A stretch of DNA of 64,000 bases from positions 9,216,501-9,280,500 of the forward strand of contig JAYKKI010000061.1 in the NCBI GenBank assembly GCA_039881145.1, read 5' to 3'. Under the pieces are notes generated by a model. The model worked only from the letters and a program-made list of their open reading frames with translations. It was not told the origin of the DNA and did not search any database. Positions within the stretch are counted from its first letter, which is position 1. Every line of letters begins with the position of its first letter. Source of the DNA: Druceiella hillmani (Eukaryota > Arthropoda > Insecta > Lepidoptera > Hepialidae). The position numbers and the translations under genes were made by a program. Shown here piece by piece: positions 51,114 to 63,976 of this stretch.

Positions 51114-52357
51114 TAACAAATATGAAAAAAGTCAGGAGAGGATGCGGTACACAAAAGTACGTATGGATACCTGACAACATTACGAAAAAGATAAAAATGC
51201 AGCTCGCCTAGAAATATAAACTAGTAAATAAATATAAATTTTACTCTCGATATCACTCCAAAAATTCATCAGAGAATAACGAAGCTAAATTCTACTAGAA
51301 TCGAGACATAATAACAGATAGAACAATCATTAAAAATAGACCAGACATTTGACTGACAGTAAAAATCCTCACAAACTACATTAATAACGTACAGAAAATA
51401 AACAAACCGAAAAACATATAAATACATACCAGTAGAAGACGAGGTCAAAATAGCGTTAAATAATACTAGTTATTCTACCAACCAACGGAATAACATGATC
51501 TGAAATCTCGTCATTCTGTAATCCAGATACGAGAGCTAAACGAAAAATCTACATGCAGTCACAAAAATCTGCCATTTTAGACACTTGTGCATAGTTCGCC
51601 GCTTCTAAATGAAACTACGGTATCCTTGGCCAATTCATGACTAGACTAGGCTGGTGCAGCCCGTTCTTAGCATTAATAAAATAATATCAGCCTAAGTTAA
51701 GGTAATTGTGAGATAATAATGATAATTATGTTGAATAATATTAGTAATAATAAATCAAAAATGAAATGAACAGATTATTTTGCAAAATTCTTTTTTTAAT
51801 AAAAAAATAATTAATTTCACTCTTATTGTTTGGATACTCGTGTAATTGCGTAAGGATGCAGTAATTTTTAACCATTAAATAAAGCAAAATTGAGTGATTA
51901 TTTAAACTTGAAAAATAATTCATGAAAAAAATATATTATTATATAAATATAACATATATAAATATAACGTATATTGTGTTAATTAAAAAAGTATAAATAA
52001 TTATAAATAACAATTTATATCATATCCTGCAAATTAAATTTTAAGTAAACAGAATCAAATACATAAGATGGAAACAAAAAAAAGAGAGACCAATTTGTAA
52101 AAAAAGTAAAGGAGCAAGTGAGTGAAAAAGTTAATAAACCAATCGATTTAGACATTAATATACATAATAAGCTTTCGAAAATTATATCAATTTGGCGAAA
52201 ATAAAAGATGAAATTTAAATTTTCCCTACGAAATAATTTTTAAACGTGGAGCCGGCGAATCCATGAGATATTAAAAAAATTTTAAAATTATAAAAATATT
52301 TAGAAATAAATTTCATAAGATGCATAATATTTAGTTGTTAAGACATTTTTAACTTAC

Positions 52358-53206
52358 TTCTGGGAGTGGCAGTTCATCCTTGAAGTGCACATTTCCCAAA
52401 AATATAATTGTTGGGACGTTAGGTCTCGCTCCACTGAAGACTGAATCCGAATTAATGAACACCATATCGACGTTTTTCATTAATTTCCACATATTTGCGG
52501 TATGCAACTCAAAATATTTCTTCATCAAGTTTTCCATTCGGGGAAAATATTCAAAGCGCAGTAGAAAAGTCATTTTTAACGAATAATATAAAGTCGATAA
52601 TTTCTCCCAAAAACTCATATCAACTCCTATGTCTGTGGATAAGCTATGAGAATAGAGAGAAGGATGGGTTGGATTACCCGTCATTTCGAATTGAAATTCA
52701 AATTGTAACAGTGAGTTTATGCCAATCGAGGGAATTTTGTATAAGTCCGCGAAGGCAAAAATCTCAGGTGTTAAGTATTCACCTATAAAAAGATCGAATT
52801 TATGTGCTTCGGGATATTTTATTATTTTCCTCACTTTTGGTGACCGAAACTGGCCATCAATGACGTGTGTCATCGCTCGATAATACTGAGATAAAATGAC
52901 GGTGATGTCACCATTTGATGTAAAGCCAACGTCAGTCATATCAAAATGTTCCAAGAACAGTTTGTATGATATGTCGTGGAGATCTATTTGAGTAATATTT
53001 TGGTAGTCCGTGCTTGGTTCGAGAGGATTTGGTGTAATCAATGTGATTTGATGACCATTTTTCGCTAGCTCCTTTATGATCGCGTTGAATACAACTTGGT
53101 GACTGTGAGCCGATGTGGGGAACATAGCCATTATATTTGCACTATTTACACTGACGCTTAATGTAGTTACAATATGGTATAAAATGAAAGACCAACTTTT
53201 ACACAT
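52358..53206 (-). CDS. UGT first exon C1 (candidate alternative first exon)
   Basis: An intact 849-base frame with ATG at 53206 and a phase-0 GTAAGT donor (52352-52357). The signal peptide is followed by 'IMAMFPTSAHSHQVVF' with the catalytic His at residue 36. 'FDLFIGEYLTPEIF', 'SFWEKLSTLYYSLK' and 'SDSVFSGARPNVP' are conserved. It has no exon 2-4 of its own: the next downstream UGT sequence is B1, another first exon. The open frame, conserved donor and own TATA box argue against a dead copy. If used, it must splice about 11 kb past B1 to 41342, giving a 525-residue enzyme with a different acceptor-binding domain. Confidence 0.9.
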
Positions 53207-53310
53207 TTTACGCGATGTTCTGTATTGGCGGTTGGGAGACTAATGTTCGTGTTATTGTGATCGCTGAAATTTTCCGTGTCCGATGTGTTTAACCTTGCTA
53301 ATGACATGAT

Positions 53311-53355
53311 GATGATTTCAATGCGAGTTGAGTGGGAACGACTTTTTATATATAT
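53311..53355 (-). promoter_or_regulatory. Core promoter of first exon C1
   Basis: Minus-strand TATA ATATATATAAAAA at 53343-53355, with the conserved block 'gatgatttcaatgcgagttg' at 53311-53334. The TATA tract is longer than in A and B1. Confidence 0.6.
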
Positions 53356-55583
53356 AGGGACAAGGTTTATATTACAATTAAAATTGTTAAATAGGTATTA
53401 GAAAACGAAATTTGGAATTGTATAGAGAAAATTGGCACGTTATCACTCTTCATTATGTTTCTGCTCCATAACACTACAATAATGAAATGTTTAATTATCA
53501 TGCAAGCTGATAGTCGACATTCTACATTAGTTATTGACTTTTAAATTAAATAAACCTATTAAGTGTGGGCATAACTACTACGAGGGTTTCATGTACATTT
53601 AGATATATCTAATCATTCAATAAATATTAGTTCTATTAAACCATTTATAAATAATAATATTTCTTATCATGAAAATACATTGCCTGTCTTAGATGTAAAA
53701 AATGTATAATGTATATATATACAAACATATATATCTAAAAGCTATTAAATTTAGGATCATCGCTGTAGTTTTAAAGTTTAGGTAGACTTTTGGTAAAGCT
53801 GTTTTTTAAAATTTTGACTTTAACAGGAGGGGCATATTTTTCATAAAATGTATGGAACTATCTGATATAAAATTATGAAAGAAATTTTTAAAAAATAATT
53901 TGGAACCTTTGCCTTTAAAATTAATTAAATTTAGGAATACTTTATTCACCCCATTAAATATTTTCATATAAATATTACCGAGTGTTAACTAATATGATTT
54001 ATAATCGTGCTAAATTTTTATTTAAGCGACCACCGGTTTTTAAATAAAATGATTTTGTATTTTTAAAAACAATTCTAGAAATATATTATGCCAATGTTTA
54101 TAACTTGCTTATTCAATTTTTTTCTTTTGTATCTTACGGAATACAGGATACAGAATATGACTATTTTATTTGCCTTCTTTAAAATTACTATACGAATATT
54201 TTTGAATTTTAACTATTCAGATTGCTATGGGTTAGTACGCTTTTGTACAAGGCTAAATTTAAAGTTTTTTCGACAAACGGTTTCGGAGGAAATTTCAACG
54301 GACCTGTGAATAATCTTTTAAAGTTTTTCATTTATTGTCCTTTTAAAGTAAGGAATAAATATCAAATATTTTTAAATAGTCAACTAGAATGTTTAAAATA
54401 ATAGAGAATTTAAATATTCGTATGTCGTTAACCAAAGTGTAAAACGATACGTATACTGTTTTACGTAATTTGCAAATTCCAAGCAAACCTTTTATCATTT
54501 GCTACCGTAACTTCTTTTGTTATGTAAGCCTTCCTTGTTATTATTTCTATTGTTATGTTATAGTTATATTTGTTAGGCGATGAATAAAATTTCCTCATCA
54601 ACTGACGCCGCACTAGCCATTGTACGCTGATTTTGTGAAACATTTGTTTATAACATTATTAAACTAAACGGTAGATCACAATTAATGTTAATAGGGTTTA
54701 GTTCTTATAATAGATAAAGGCAAAACCCATGAAATATGATTACAACTAGGATTATAAGGTTACGTGCACACTTAGGCAAATGATACTTCGAATTATATGT
54801 AATATACATGACCTAGAATGTTTTTTACAGACAAAATAATATCATACATTTTTCGAAAATTATGAGATTTTGTAATGTTCAAGTAATTATCTTTTTATCT
54901 TATCAGTTTCGGTGACGGGGGGACGACATGTATTTTATAGGCATTTTAGCAATGTTGGAGACATTGCTAAACTACTTATAAAAAATGTTAAACACATTCG
55001 GAAGAAACTAATTTATAAAAAATGTTAAACACATTCGGAACTCTTACAAATCGCTTTTTAAATATGTACAAAAATAGTATTTTATGTGACTCGTTTAAAG
55101 AAGTTTTGAAGAATTTACATCGTTATTGACAAATCAAATGAGATTTAATTTATGCTTGGAAAACATATACCCTATGGAAATCACTTAGTTCAGTGTTAGC
55201 TTGGTTTCCTAAAATATATACGTGTATCATATTTACCTAGAACGGTAAATACGAAAATGGATGATTTTTAATAAAGTTGAGGTCAGGCAATGGTCACGAA
55301 AGAATTGAATTAATATTAAATCTTGCTGGAAGACGCCTAGAGTTTATAAAAGGGAATGCTGTAGATTTACCAAATCAAGGCTTTGTATCCCAGAAATCAA
55401 AGGCAGCGAGAAAAGACATAGTTATGCAAACGTTTTAATTCCTTATGAACTTTTTAGGGGATAACAAAAAAGTCTATAGTAATCCTAGACTAAAATTACC
55501 TTTACCTTCAAAAAATATTTATTATAGATTATTATTACCAAAAGCATAATTACAGGAATCCCTTCATAATTACAGGTGTCTAG

Positions 55584-55778
55584 TTAACTCTCTTCATAAT
55601 TACAGGAATTAGGCAATCCATTTTCATTGTCTGTTCTGATGGTTACGTCATAGATATGTTGGGTTCCTATACAGCAATTACATCCGATGTCTAGACTACA
55701 ACAAACGAATTTAGTTAGAAGTCCTATAATTAGAATAGAAGTTAGAACAATATAATTATAGAGTTCATATGCCTTCAT
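55584..55778 (-). CDS. Small ORF with signal-like helix and cysteine cluster, unknown
   Basis: 64 codons. It has a hydrophobic stretch at about residues 8-24 ('YIVLTSILIIGLLTKFVC') and then 'CSLDIGCNCCIGTQ', with six cysteines in all. No family was recognised and no exon partner was found. Its 3' side overlaps a threefold 'cttcataattacagg' repeat. It may be chance. Confidence 0.2.
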   Translation of the reverse strand: MKAYELYNYIVLTSILIIGLLTKFVCCSLDIGCNCCIGTQHIYDVTIRTDNENGLPNSCNYEES

Positions 55779-56109
55779 CTCTCGAATACGCTAAAATAAA
55801 ACTATGCATCTTAGAAACAAATAGAATCAAAATATGTAGGTGGACGATATGTAAAGTGGTAGTTGAAATAAATAATGGGATTTAAAACATTAATTTTAAA
55901 TCTCTCGATAATAATTTTTTAACGAAATGATTGGCTTTGCCAATGCAGCTATGGAGGTAAAAAGATTTCAACTTTGGAGAGCACATAGAGACGACGCAGC
56001 GAAAATTTAAAAAAATATAAATATATTTCTTTAATATAATAATAATTCACCTTAACTATAACGCAGTGAATAACTCGAATATAAGGCTAAGCAATTAACT
56101 GAGTTTCTT

Positions 56110-56234
56110 CACTCAATATTAGTTTAATATGCTGCTCAATTTGCTAATATTAGTTTAATATCACCATAGGTGAACTTATATTTATATTGTTGTACGGCAC
56201 TCGAACTGAGCAGCATATTAAACTAATATTAGTG
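56110..56234. repeat. Inverted repeat, 27-28-bp arms, 68-bp spacer
   Basis: 'cactcaatattagtttaata' + 'tgctgctc' at 56110 pairs with 'gagcagcatattaaactaat' at 56207. A third partial copy ('gctaatattagtttaatat') lies in the spacer. Confidence 0.85.
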
Positions 56235-56702
56235 AAGATAATTAAAAAATGACTAAAACATGTCGTTTTTCTTTTCTTTCCTCACATTCTTAAAATTTAG
56301 ACGATCTCATTGGCGCATAACAGTTTCCAACAGATTATCGCACTGGTATCGATAACCATTCAGTTAATGTGATATAGTCAAAAATGATGCTCGCTGACTT
56401 AGAATCGGCGCCAATATCGATGTCATCTAGATATCGCATTGACTAATATGAAAACTCCTTATCCGGTAATAAATCTGGGATTGGTCTGATATGACGAATT
56501 AATAGGTATCGATCAACATTAATCCCATGTTTGGATGATTGTTTATGTTTTATTTACTTAATCTGGTTATTTGAGTAATTTGACAGATGAGTCAATTTTT
56601 GACAGTTGAGATTATTGTGAACCATTTCGCTTAAGTCGCTTAAGCTCTTAAGCTATTTGAGGTTAAAGCTACAAGATAAAATGGCCGTTAATTGCCCTTT
56701 CC

Positions 56703-56751
<49 letters not shown>
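56703..56751. repeat. (TA)n microsatellite
   Basis: About 49 bases of TA with one interruption. Confidence 0.9.
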
Positions 56752-56753
<2 letters not shown>

Positions 56754-57854
56754 AGTGTTAACTATTGATATACATATGCGAGTTAATATGCTTTATTAAT
56801 ATGATATTATTTTAAAATTACTATCTCAACATTTTTTGATTTTTTGGAGGAAAAATCCTAGGTGTTACTTTATGACAAAAATTTGATTAATATAATTTAA
56901 ATGTCTTGCACAGATTTACTTGAAACTCAATAACCAATTAATAGCACATGAGCAACGAAATGCAAGCGGTTACGATGTAACAAGCATGAGAAATTATCAA
57001 ACTAATAATTTAAAAAAGGAATCCATATTATGCTATTTTGGTCTTTATACTTACCATATTTTCAGATACGTTGACTTATATACATTTATGACTAACTTTC
57101 ACAGTTCATAGTATGCCAATATGTAATATGAAAGATTAGAAAGTTATACTGTACCGTTTAATGAAATATTGTCATAACAATAAAACAGCGTTCTTTAAAT
57201 TTTTCTTTATTTATTTTCTTTGGTTTGAAGTACGGAAACCTAAAATTGATGTAAAACTAATTCATAAAGAACGCAGAATATTTATTTTCCATTTTCAGAA
57301 CAATAACCAGCACCTTCTGACGAAGTTCGATCACAATTTTAAAATCAAAAACAAATATCCATGAAATATAATATGAATGAGTTTTCTATCTGTCTAGGGT
57401 GAAATTTTTAATAAATAATAAGTTGTTAAAAGCTGTGAGTATGTTTTACGTCTTGTTTTTATTTAATAATTACCATCAAATTAAAATTCATTCAATTAGT
57501 AACTGCAATATTTAATTGTTTGTGTAACAGTGTATACATTATTTTACAAATTTCTGGTTCGGGTGACATTTAGAACAAAGTTGTTCGTGTTATTGTAGGA
57601 AAAGTGAGATTTGGCATCTTCCAAAGTATTCTACCAAAGTGGGATCTTCAAAAATAATAAAATTTTATGTTTATATGTTTAGGCGGCTTTTATTTATTTA
57701 AGTTGGAGCTTGTCTCTATTTAATGCAGAAACGAAAAAATCCAATTATATTTATATTAGCTATGACATTGTCATTTATCTTTAAATATAAAAAAAAACAT
57801 CGTTAGATTAATATTGACTAGTTTTTTCAGGAAATTATATCAAAATACCTTAAT

Positions 57855-59310
57855 CACGAAAAAATATTAAAGCAATTCTGTAATAATCTTATATTTCGGC
57901 TCCTTATAAATTGTTTGGTGGTCGGGTTTTTAATTTTGTTATACAATGTTTTTTAAGAATTTTTTTAATTCGTTGGATTTTTTTAAAAATAAAGGCAGAT
58001 TTTTTTGATCAAAAATCAAGCTTGTGGTTACGTGTCAATCCTATTGATTACTAGTAGAGTTAAGAGAACGAAAAAAATTAATGCAATTTTGTAATTATCT
58101 TTGACTTGGGCTAAGATTGCGTTAGATTTTTTAAAATTAAAGGCAGATTTTTTTGAAAATCAGGCTTGCAGCTACGTGTCAATCCTATTGATTACTAGTA
58201 GAGTTAAGAGAACGAAAAAAATTAATGCAATTTTGTAATTATCTTTGACTTGGGCTAAGATTGCGTTAGATTTTTTAAAATTAAAGGCAGATTTTTTTGA
58301 AAATCAGGCTTGCAGCTACGTGTCAATCCTATTGATTACTAGTAGAGTTAAGAGAACGAAAAAAAATTAATGCAATTTTGTAATTATCTTTGACTTGGGC
58401 TAAGATTGCGTTAAATTTTTTAAAATTAAAGGCAGATTTCTTTTAAAATCAGGCTTGCAGCTACGTGTCAATCCTATTGATTACTAGTAGAGTTAAGAGA
58501 ACGAAAAAAATTAATGCAATTTTGTAATTATCTTTGACTTGGGCTAAGATTGCGTTAAATTTTTTAAAATTAAAGGCAGATTTTTTTGAAAATCAGGCTT
58601 GCAGCTACGTGTCAATCCTATTGATTACTAGTAGAGTTAAGAGAACGAAAAAAATTAATGCAATTTTGTAATTATCTTTGACTTGGGCTAAGATTGCGTT
58701 AGATTTTTTCAAATTAAAGGCAGATTTGTTTGAAAATCAGGCTTGCAGCTACGTGTCAATCCTATTGATTACTAGTAGAGTTAAGAGAACGAAAAAAATT
58801 AATGCAATTTTGTCATTATCTTTGACTTGGGCTAAGATTGCGTTAGATTTTTTAAAATTAAAGGCAGATTTTTTTGAAAATCAGGCTTGCAGCTACGTGT
58901 CAATCCTATTGATTACTAGTAGAGTTAAGAGAACGAAAAAAATTAATGCAATTTTGTAATTATCTTTGACTTGGGCTAAGATTGCGTTAGATTTTTTAAA
59001 ATTAAAGGCAGATTTGTTTGAAAATCAGGCTTGCAGCTACGTGTCAATCCTATTAATTTCTTGTAGAGTTAAGAGAACGAAAAAAAATAATGCAATTTTG
59101 TAATTATCTTTGACTTGGTCTAAGATTGCGTCAGATTTTTTAAAATTAAGGGCAGATTTTTTTGAAAATCCGGCTTGCAGCTACGTGTCAATCATATTGA
59201 TTACTAGTAGAGTTTAGAGAACGAAAAAAAATTAACGCAATTCTGTAACAATCTTAGATTTCGGCTCCTTATAAATTGTTTAGTGGTGGGGTTTTTAATT
59301 TTTTTAATTG
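57855..59310. repeat. 144-bp satellite, array 1 (9 units)
   Basis: The anchor 'cttgcagctacgtgtcaatc' (first copy cttgtggttacg) starts at 58021, 58165, 58309, 58454, 58598, 58742, 58886, 59030 and 59174, a period of 144 (once 145). Inner units are 97-99% alike, while the first and last are more diverged. The array is bounded on both sides by an end module containing 'tttcggctccttataaattg'. Confidence 0.97.
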
Positions 59311-60250
59311 ATTTTTTTTAAATTAATATTTAAATTACGTAAAATAAGTATCTAAAAAAGTAATCACCATGTGAGGCTCCACTTGTTCTCAATTCATCAT
59401 TAGTTTATTAAATGACGTCAAGTTTAAATAATAAGTTTTGGAAAACTCGCTGGTGAATATTTCTATATTATGCAAGGAAAAATATTGAGTGATACAAAAT
59501 TAGAAATACAGTTTAATGGTGAGCAGTTAAAGGCGGAAATTATTTTATAAAATCAATTTTGTAAAATCAGTTTAGGTGATCTTAATCTTGGAATTTAGTA
59601 TATTTAGAAAAAAATGATATTAAATTATTAAATATGTACAAATTAAGTCGATTCGGTGTGTTCTCTTATTTTACGAGCATCATCTGTTCGAGTGTTTTCG
59701 GATGATTAGCACAGCGAGCATAAATGTTATTGTTCTGCAAACTGAAGAACTAAACAGATTCTACCGACAACAGTAAGGACAGTAGGTAGCAAAGCATTTG
59801 TACAGCTCATAAATTAATTGATAAAATGAATGAAATCAAATTTGTATTTTAAAGTCTATAGTCTATTCTATAAATCTGCTTTAATAAAATTTAATTCAAT
59901 GTTAGAACCAGAGGTTGCTCCCCCAGTCTATTGTGTAATTAGGGACGGGAACCCAAAATATACCTAAAGTGAGGGATAGTACCCGTTAATATTCACGACG
60001 CCATCCTTCGCAACTCTGCCGAGAGTAGACCATATAATTGAGTGCACGGATTCCCTCGTAAAACAATATAAATCAATGAAATAACGATACATGTGAATTA
60101 CTCAGAATAGTCCCTGATCGATAGGAACTCACTATATAAATAAAAATTACTGAAATGGAAGACGATATTATATTTAAAAATTATTATAAACATTTTATGT
60201 AGATAGATAAATAGAAAAATTCCAATTTTTAGTGACACATTGGAATTTTT
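59311..60250. repeat. Spacer of the higher-order repeat, copy 1
   Basis: About 940 bp, not made of the 144-bp unit, e.g. 'tctaccgacaacagtaagga' and 'cagaggttgctcccccagtc'. It is repeated at 61000-61940 with about 99% identity, offset 1,689 bp. No ORF of note. Confidence 0.95.
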
Positions 60251-60990
60251 ATGCGATTTCGGAAAAAAGGCAGAACTTTTTTGAAAATCAGGCTTGCGGC
60301 TACATATCAATCCTATTGATTACTAGTAGAGTTAAGAGGACGAAAAAAAAAACGTAATGCAATTTTGTAAAAATCCTTGACTTCGGCTAAGATTGTTACA
60401 AAATTGCCTTAGATTTTTGAAAATCAGGCTTGCAGCTACGTGTCAATCCTATTGATTACTAGTAGAGTTAAGAGAACGAAAAAAAATTAATGCAATTTTG
60501 TAATTATCTTTGACTTGGGCTAAGATTGCATTAGATTTTTTAAAATTAAAGGCAGATTTTTTTGAAAATCAGGCTTGCAGCTACGTGTCAATCCTATTGA
60601 TTACTAGTAGAGTTAAGAGAACGAAAAAAAATTAATGCAATTTTGTAATTATCTTTGACTTGGGCTAAGATTGCATTAGATTTTTTAAAATTAAAGGCAG
60701 ATTTTTTTGAAAATCAGGCTTGCAGCTACGTGTCAATCCTATTGATTACTAGTAGAGTTAAGAGAACGAAAAAAATTAATGCAATTTTGTAATTATCTTT
60801 GACTTGGGCTAAGATTGCGTTAGATTTTTTAAAATAAAAGGCAGATTTTTTTGAAAATCAGGCTTGCAGTTACGTGTCAATCCTATTGATTACTAGTAGA
60901 GTTTAGAGAACGAAAAAAAATTAACGCAATTCTGTAACAATCTTAGATTTCGGCTCCTTATAAATTGTTTAGTGGTGGGGTTTTTAATTT
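60251..60990. repeat. 144-bp satellite, array 2 (5 units)
   Basis: Units are anchored near 60292, 60429, 60574, 60719 and 60863. The first unit is a diverged variant ('cttgcggctacatatcaatc') with an altered tail. It ends with the same end module as array 1. Confidence 0.95.
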
Positions 60991-61940
60991 TTTTAATTGA
61001 TTTTTTTAAAATTAATATTTAAATTACGTAAAATAAGTATCTAAAAAAGTAATCACCATGTGAGGCTCCACTTGTTCTCAATTCATCATTAGTATATTAA
61101 ATGACGTCAAGTTTAAATAATAAGTTTTGGAAAACTCGCTGGTGAATATTTCTATATTATGCAAGGAAAAATATTGAGTGATACAAAATTAGAAATACAG
61201 TTTAATGGTGAGTAGTTAAAGGCGGAAATTATTTTATAAAATCAATTTTGTAAAATCAGTTTAGGTGATTTTAATCTTGGAATTTAGTATATTTAGAAAA
61301 AAATGATATTAAATTATTAAATATGTACAAATTAAGTCGATTCGGTGTGTTCTCTTATTTTACGAGCATCATCTGTTCGAGTGTTTTCGGATGATTAGCA
61401 CAGCGAGCATAAATGTTATTGTTCTGCAAACTGAAGAACTAAACAGATTCTACCGACAACAGTAAGGACAGTAGGTAGCAAAGCATTTGTACAGCTCATA
61501 AATTAATTGATAAAATGAATGAAATCAAATTTGTATTTTAAAGTCTATAGTCTATTCTATAAATCTGCTTTAATAAAATTTAATTCAATGTTAGAACCAG
61601 AGGTTGCTCCCCCAGTCTATTGTGTAATTCGGGACGGGAACCCAAAATATACCTAAAGTGAGGGATAGTACCCGTTAATATTCACGACGCCATCCTTCGC
61701 AACTCTGCCGAGAGTAGACCATATAATTGAGTGCACGGATTCCCTCGTAAAACAATATAAATCAATGAAATAACGATACATGTGAATTACTCAGAATAGT
61801 CCCTAATCGATAGGAACTCACTATATAAATGGAAATTACTGAAATGGAAGACGATATTATATTTAAAATTTATTATAAACATTTTATGTAGATAGATAAA
61901 TAGAAAAATTCCAATTTTTAGTGACACATTGGAATTATTA
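60991..61940. repeat. Spacer of the higher-order repeat, copy 2
   Basis: Near-identical to 59311-60250; only scattered single-base differences were seen (e.g. attagggacggg versus attcgggacggg). This shows a very recent tandem duplication of spacer plus array. Confidence 0.95.
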
Positions 61941-62950
61941 TGCGATTTCGGAAAAAAGGCAGATCTTTTTTGAAAATCAGGCTTGCGGCTACATGTCAAT
62001 CCTATTGATTACTAGTAGAGTTAAGAGGACGAAAATAAAAACGTAATGCAATTTTGTAAAAATCCTTGACTTCGGCTAAGATTGTTACAAAATTGCCTTA
62101 GATTTTTGAAAATCAGGCTTGCAGCTACGTGTCAATCCTATTGATTACTAGTAGAGTTAAGAGAACGAAAAAAAATTAATGCAATTTTGTAATTATCTTT
62201 GACTTGGGCTAATATTGCATTAGATTTTTTAAAATTAAAGGCAGATTTTTTTGAAAATCAGGCTTGCAGCTACGTGTCAATCCTATTGATTACTAGTAGA
62301 GTTAAGAGAACGAAAAAATTAATGCAATTTTGTAATTATCTTTGACTTGGGCTAAGATTGCGTTAGATTTTTTAAAATAAAAGGCAGATTTCTTTGAAAA
62401 TCAGGCTTGCAGCTACGTGTCAATCCTATTGATTACTAGTAGAGTTAAGAGAACGAAAAAAATTAATGCAATTTTGTAATTATCTTCGACTTGGGCTAAG
62501 ATTGCGTTAGATTTTTTAAAATTAAAGGCAGATTTTTTTGAAAATCAGGCTTGCAGCTACGTGTCAATCCTATTGATTACTAGTAGTGTTAAGAGAACGA
62601 AAAAATTAATGCAATTTTGTAATTATCTTTGACTTGGGCTAAGATTGCGTTAGATTTTTTAAAATAAAAGGCAGATTTTTTGAAAATCAGGCTTGCAGCT
62701 ACGTGTCAATCCTATTGATTACTAGTAGAGTTAAGAGAACGAAAAAAATTAATACAATTTTGTAATTATCTTTGACTTGGGCTAAGATTGCGTTAGATTT
62801 TTTAAAATTAAAGGCAGATTTTTTTGAAAATCCGGCTTGCAGCTACGTGTCAATCCTATTGATTACTAGTAGAGTTTAGAGAACAAAAAAAAATTAACGC
62901 AATTCTGTAACAATCTTAGATTTCGGCTCCTTATAAATTGTTTAGTGGGG
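61941..62950. repeat. 144-bp satellite, array 3 (7 units)
   Basis: Units are anchored near 61982, 62118, 62263, 62406, 62550, 62692 and 62836. The same variant first unit as array 2 is present, and the array ends with the fourth copy of the end module just before a G-rich run at 62946. Confidence 0.95.
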
Positions 62951-63124
62951 GGGTGGCATTGAGTAATATAATACACAAAAACAAAAGAAAAAATTAAAAT
63001 AACAAACAGATAAATAACTAACCGAACAACTGAATGAAAAAATAAACAGAAGACAATATCTAGTGGCACATACTATAGATACTTTATTTACAATTATTAA
63101 AAAAAAAGAATGTTCCTAACTTAC

Positions 63125-63976
63125 TTCAGGAAGCGGGAATTCATTCTTGTAGCGCATATTTCCGAAAAATATGATCGACGGAACTTTTGGTCTCGCTCCG
63201 ATAAAACGGAAATCAGAATTGACAAACGCTATTTCGACACTTTTTATTAATTTTCCCATATTTTCAGTTCTTGATCCAAAATGTTTCTTCACTAAACTGT
63301 CTCTCAGGGGAAAGTATTGAAAACGAATTAGAAAACCTAATTTTATTGAATAATATAAGGCTGATAATTTCTCCAAAAAACTAATGCCTAATCCTATGTC
63401 TGTGGTTAATGCATGAGGATAGAGAAAAGGATGGGTGGGGTTACCCATTATTTCGAATTGAAATTCAAATTGTAACAGCGGATTTATGCTGATCGAGGGA
63501 ATTTTGTACAAGTCCGCGAAGGCGAAAATTTCAGGTATTAAATATTCACCAATAAAAAGGTCAAACTGATGCGCTTCAGGGTATTTTATCAATTTTCTCA
63601 CTGCCGGCGTTTGAAACTGACCATCGACGACGTGCATCATGATCCGGTAATATTGAAACGTAAGAAGAGTGACATCACCATTTGATGTAAGACACACGTC
63701 GGTGGCATTCAAATTTTCCATATATAATTTGTACGATATATCATGGAGATTTATTTGAGTTACATTTTGACAATCCGCATTCGATACGAGGGGAACCGTC
63801 GTGACCAATGTGATTTGATGACCATTCTTCGCTAACGCCTTTATCAATGCGTTGTATACAACATGGTGGCTGAAGGACGGTGTCGAAAACACTGCTAATA
63901 TTCTTGCACTATGCACACTGACGCACAATATGGTTGTAATCAAATGTAAATTAATAACATAATAACTTTTACACAT
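63125..63976 (-). CDS. UGT first exon D1 (candidate alternative first exon)
   Basis: An intact 852-base frame (284 codons) with ATG at 63976 and a phase-0 GTAAGT donor (63119-63124). The signal peptide is 'MCKSYYVINLHLITTILCVS'. The catalytic His lies in 'FSTPSFSHHVVY' (residue 37), and 'FDLFIGEYLIPEIF' and 'SFLEKLSALYYSIK' follow; 'VNSDFRFIGARPKVP' shows changes in a usually conserved block. It is the most diverged of the four MCKS-type first exons. No exon 2-4 lies between it and C1, only AT-rich DNA and the satellite, so its only visible partner is exon 2 at 41342, 21.8 kb away. The promoter lies beyond the window edge. Confidence 0.9.

Larger units (their letters stand above)
49780..54340. 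repeat. Segmental duplication, copy 2 (contains first exon C1)
   Basis: Direct copy of 45060-48905, longer because of an insertion of about 780 bp at 50091-50870. It carries the first exon and promoter but no exon 2-4. Confidence 0.9.
54345..57850. other. AT-rich stretch between C1 and the satellite, no exon 2-4 seen
   Basis: Searched for the UGT exon 2, 3 and 4 landmarks on both strands without success. It contains a small ORF (55584-55778), an inverted repeat (56110-56234) and a (TA)n run (56703-56751). Confidence 0.55.

Noticed and set aside
58678..58959. A 93-residue ORF across two 144-bp satellite units
   Set aside because: The unit is 48 codons long, so any frame without a stop in one unit stays open. 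Most units have an in-frame TAA ('ttttgtaatt'), and this ORF exists only because one base changed. Not coding.
57855..62950. CRISPR-like array
   Set aside because: Repeats are contiguous 144-bp units without unique spacers, and the DNA is eukaryotic.
53356..63118. Hidden exons 2-4 belonging to C1 or D1
   Set aside because: Searched by eye for the exon 2 'MSLGSN', exon 3 'ITQSGLQST' and exon 4 'WWTEYVLRH' landmarks on the minus strand and found none. A proper translated search is still needed to be certain.
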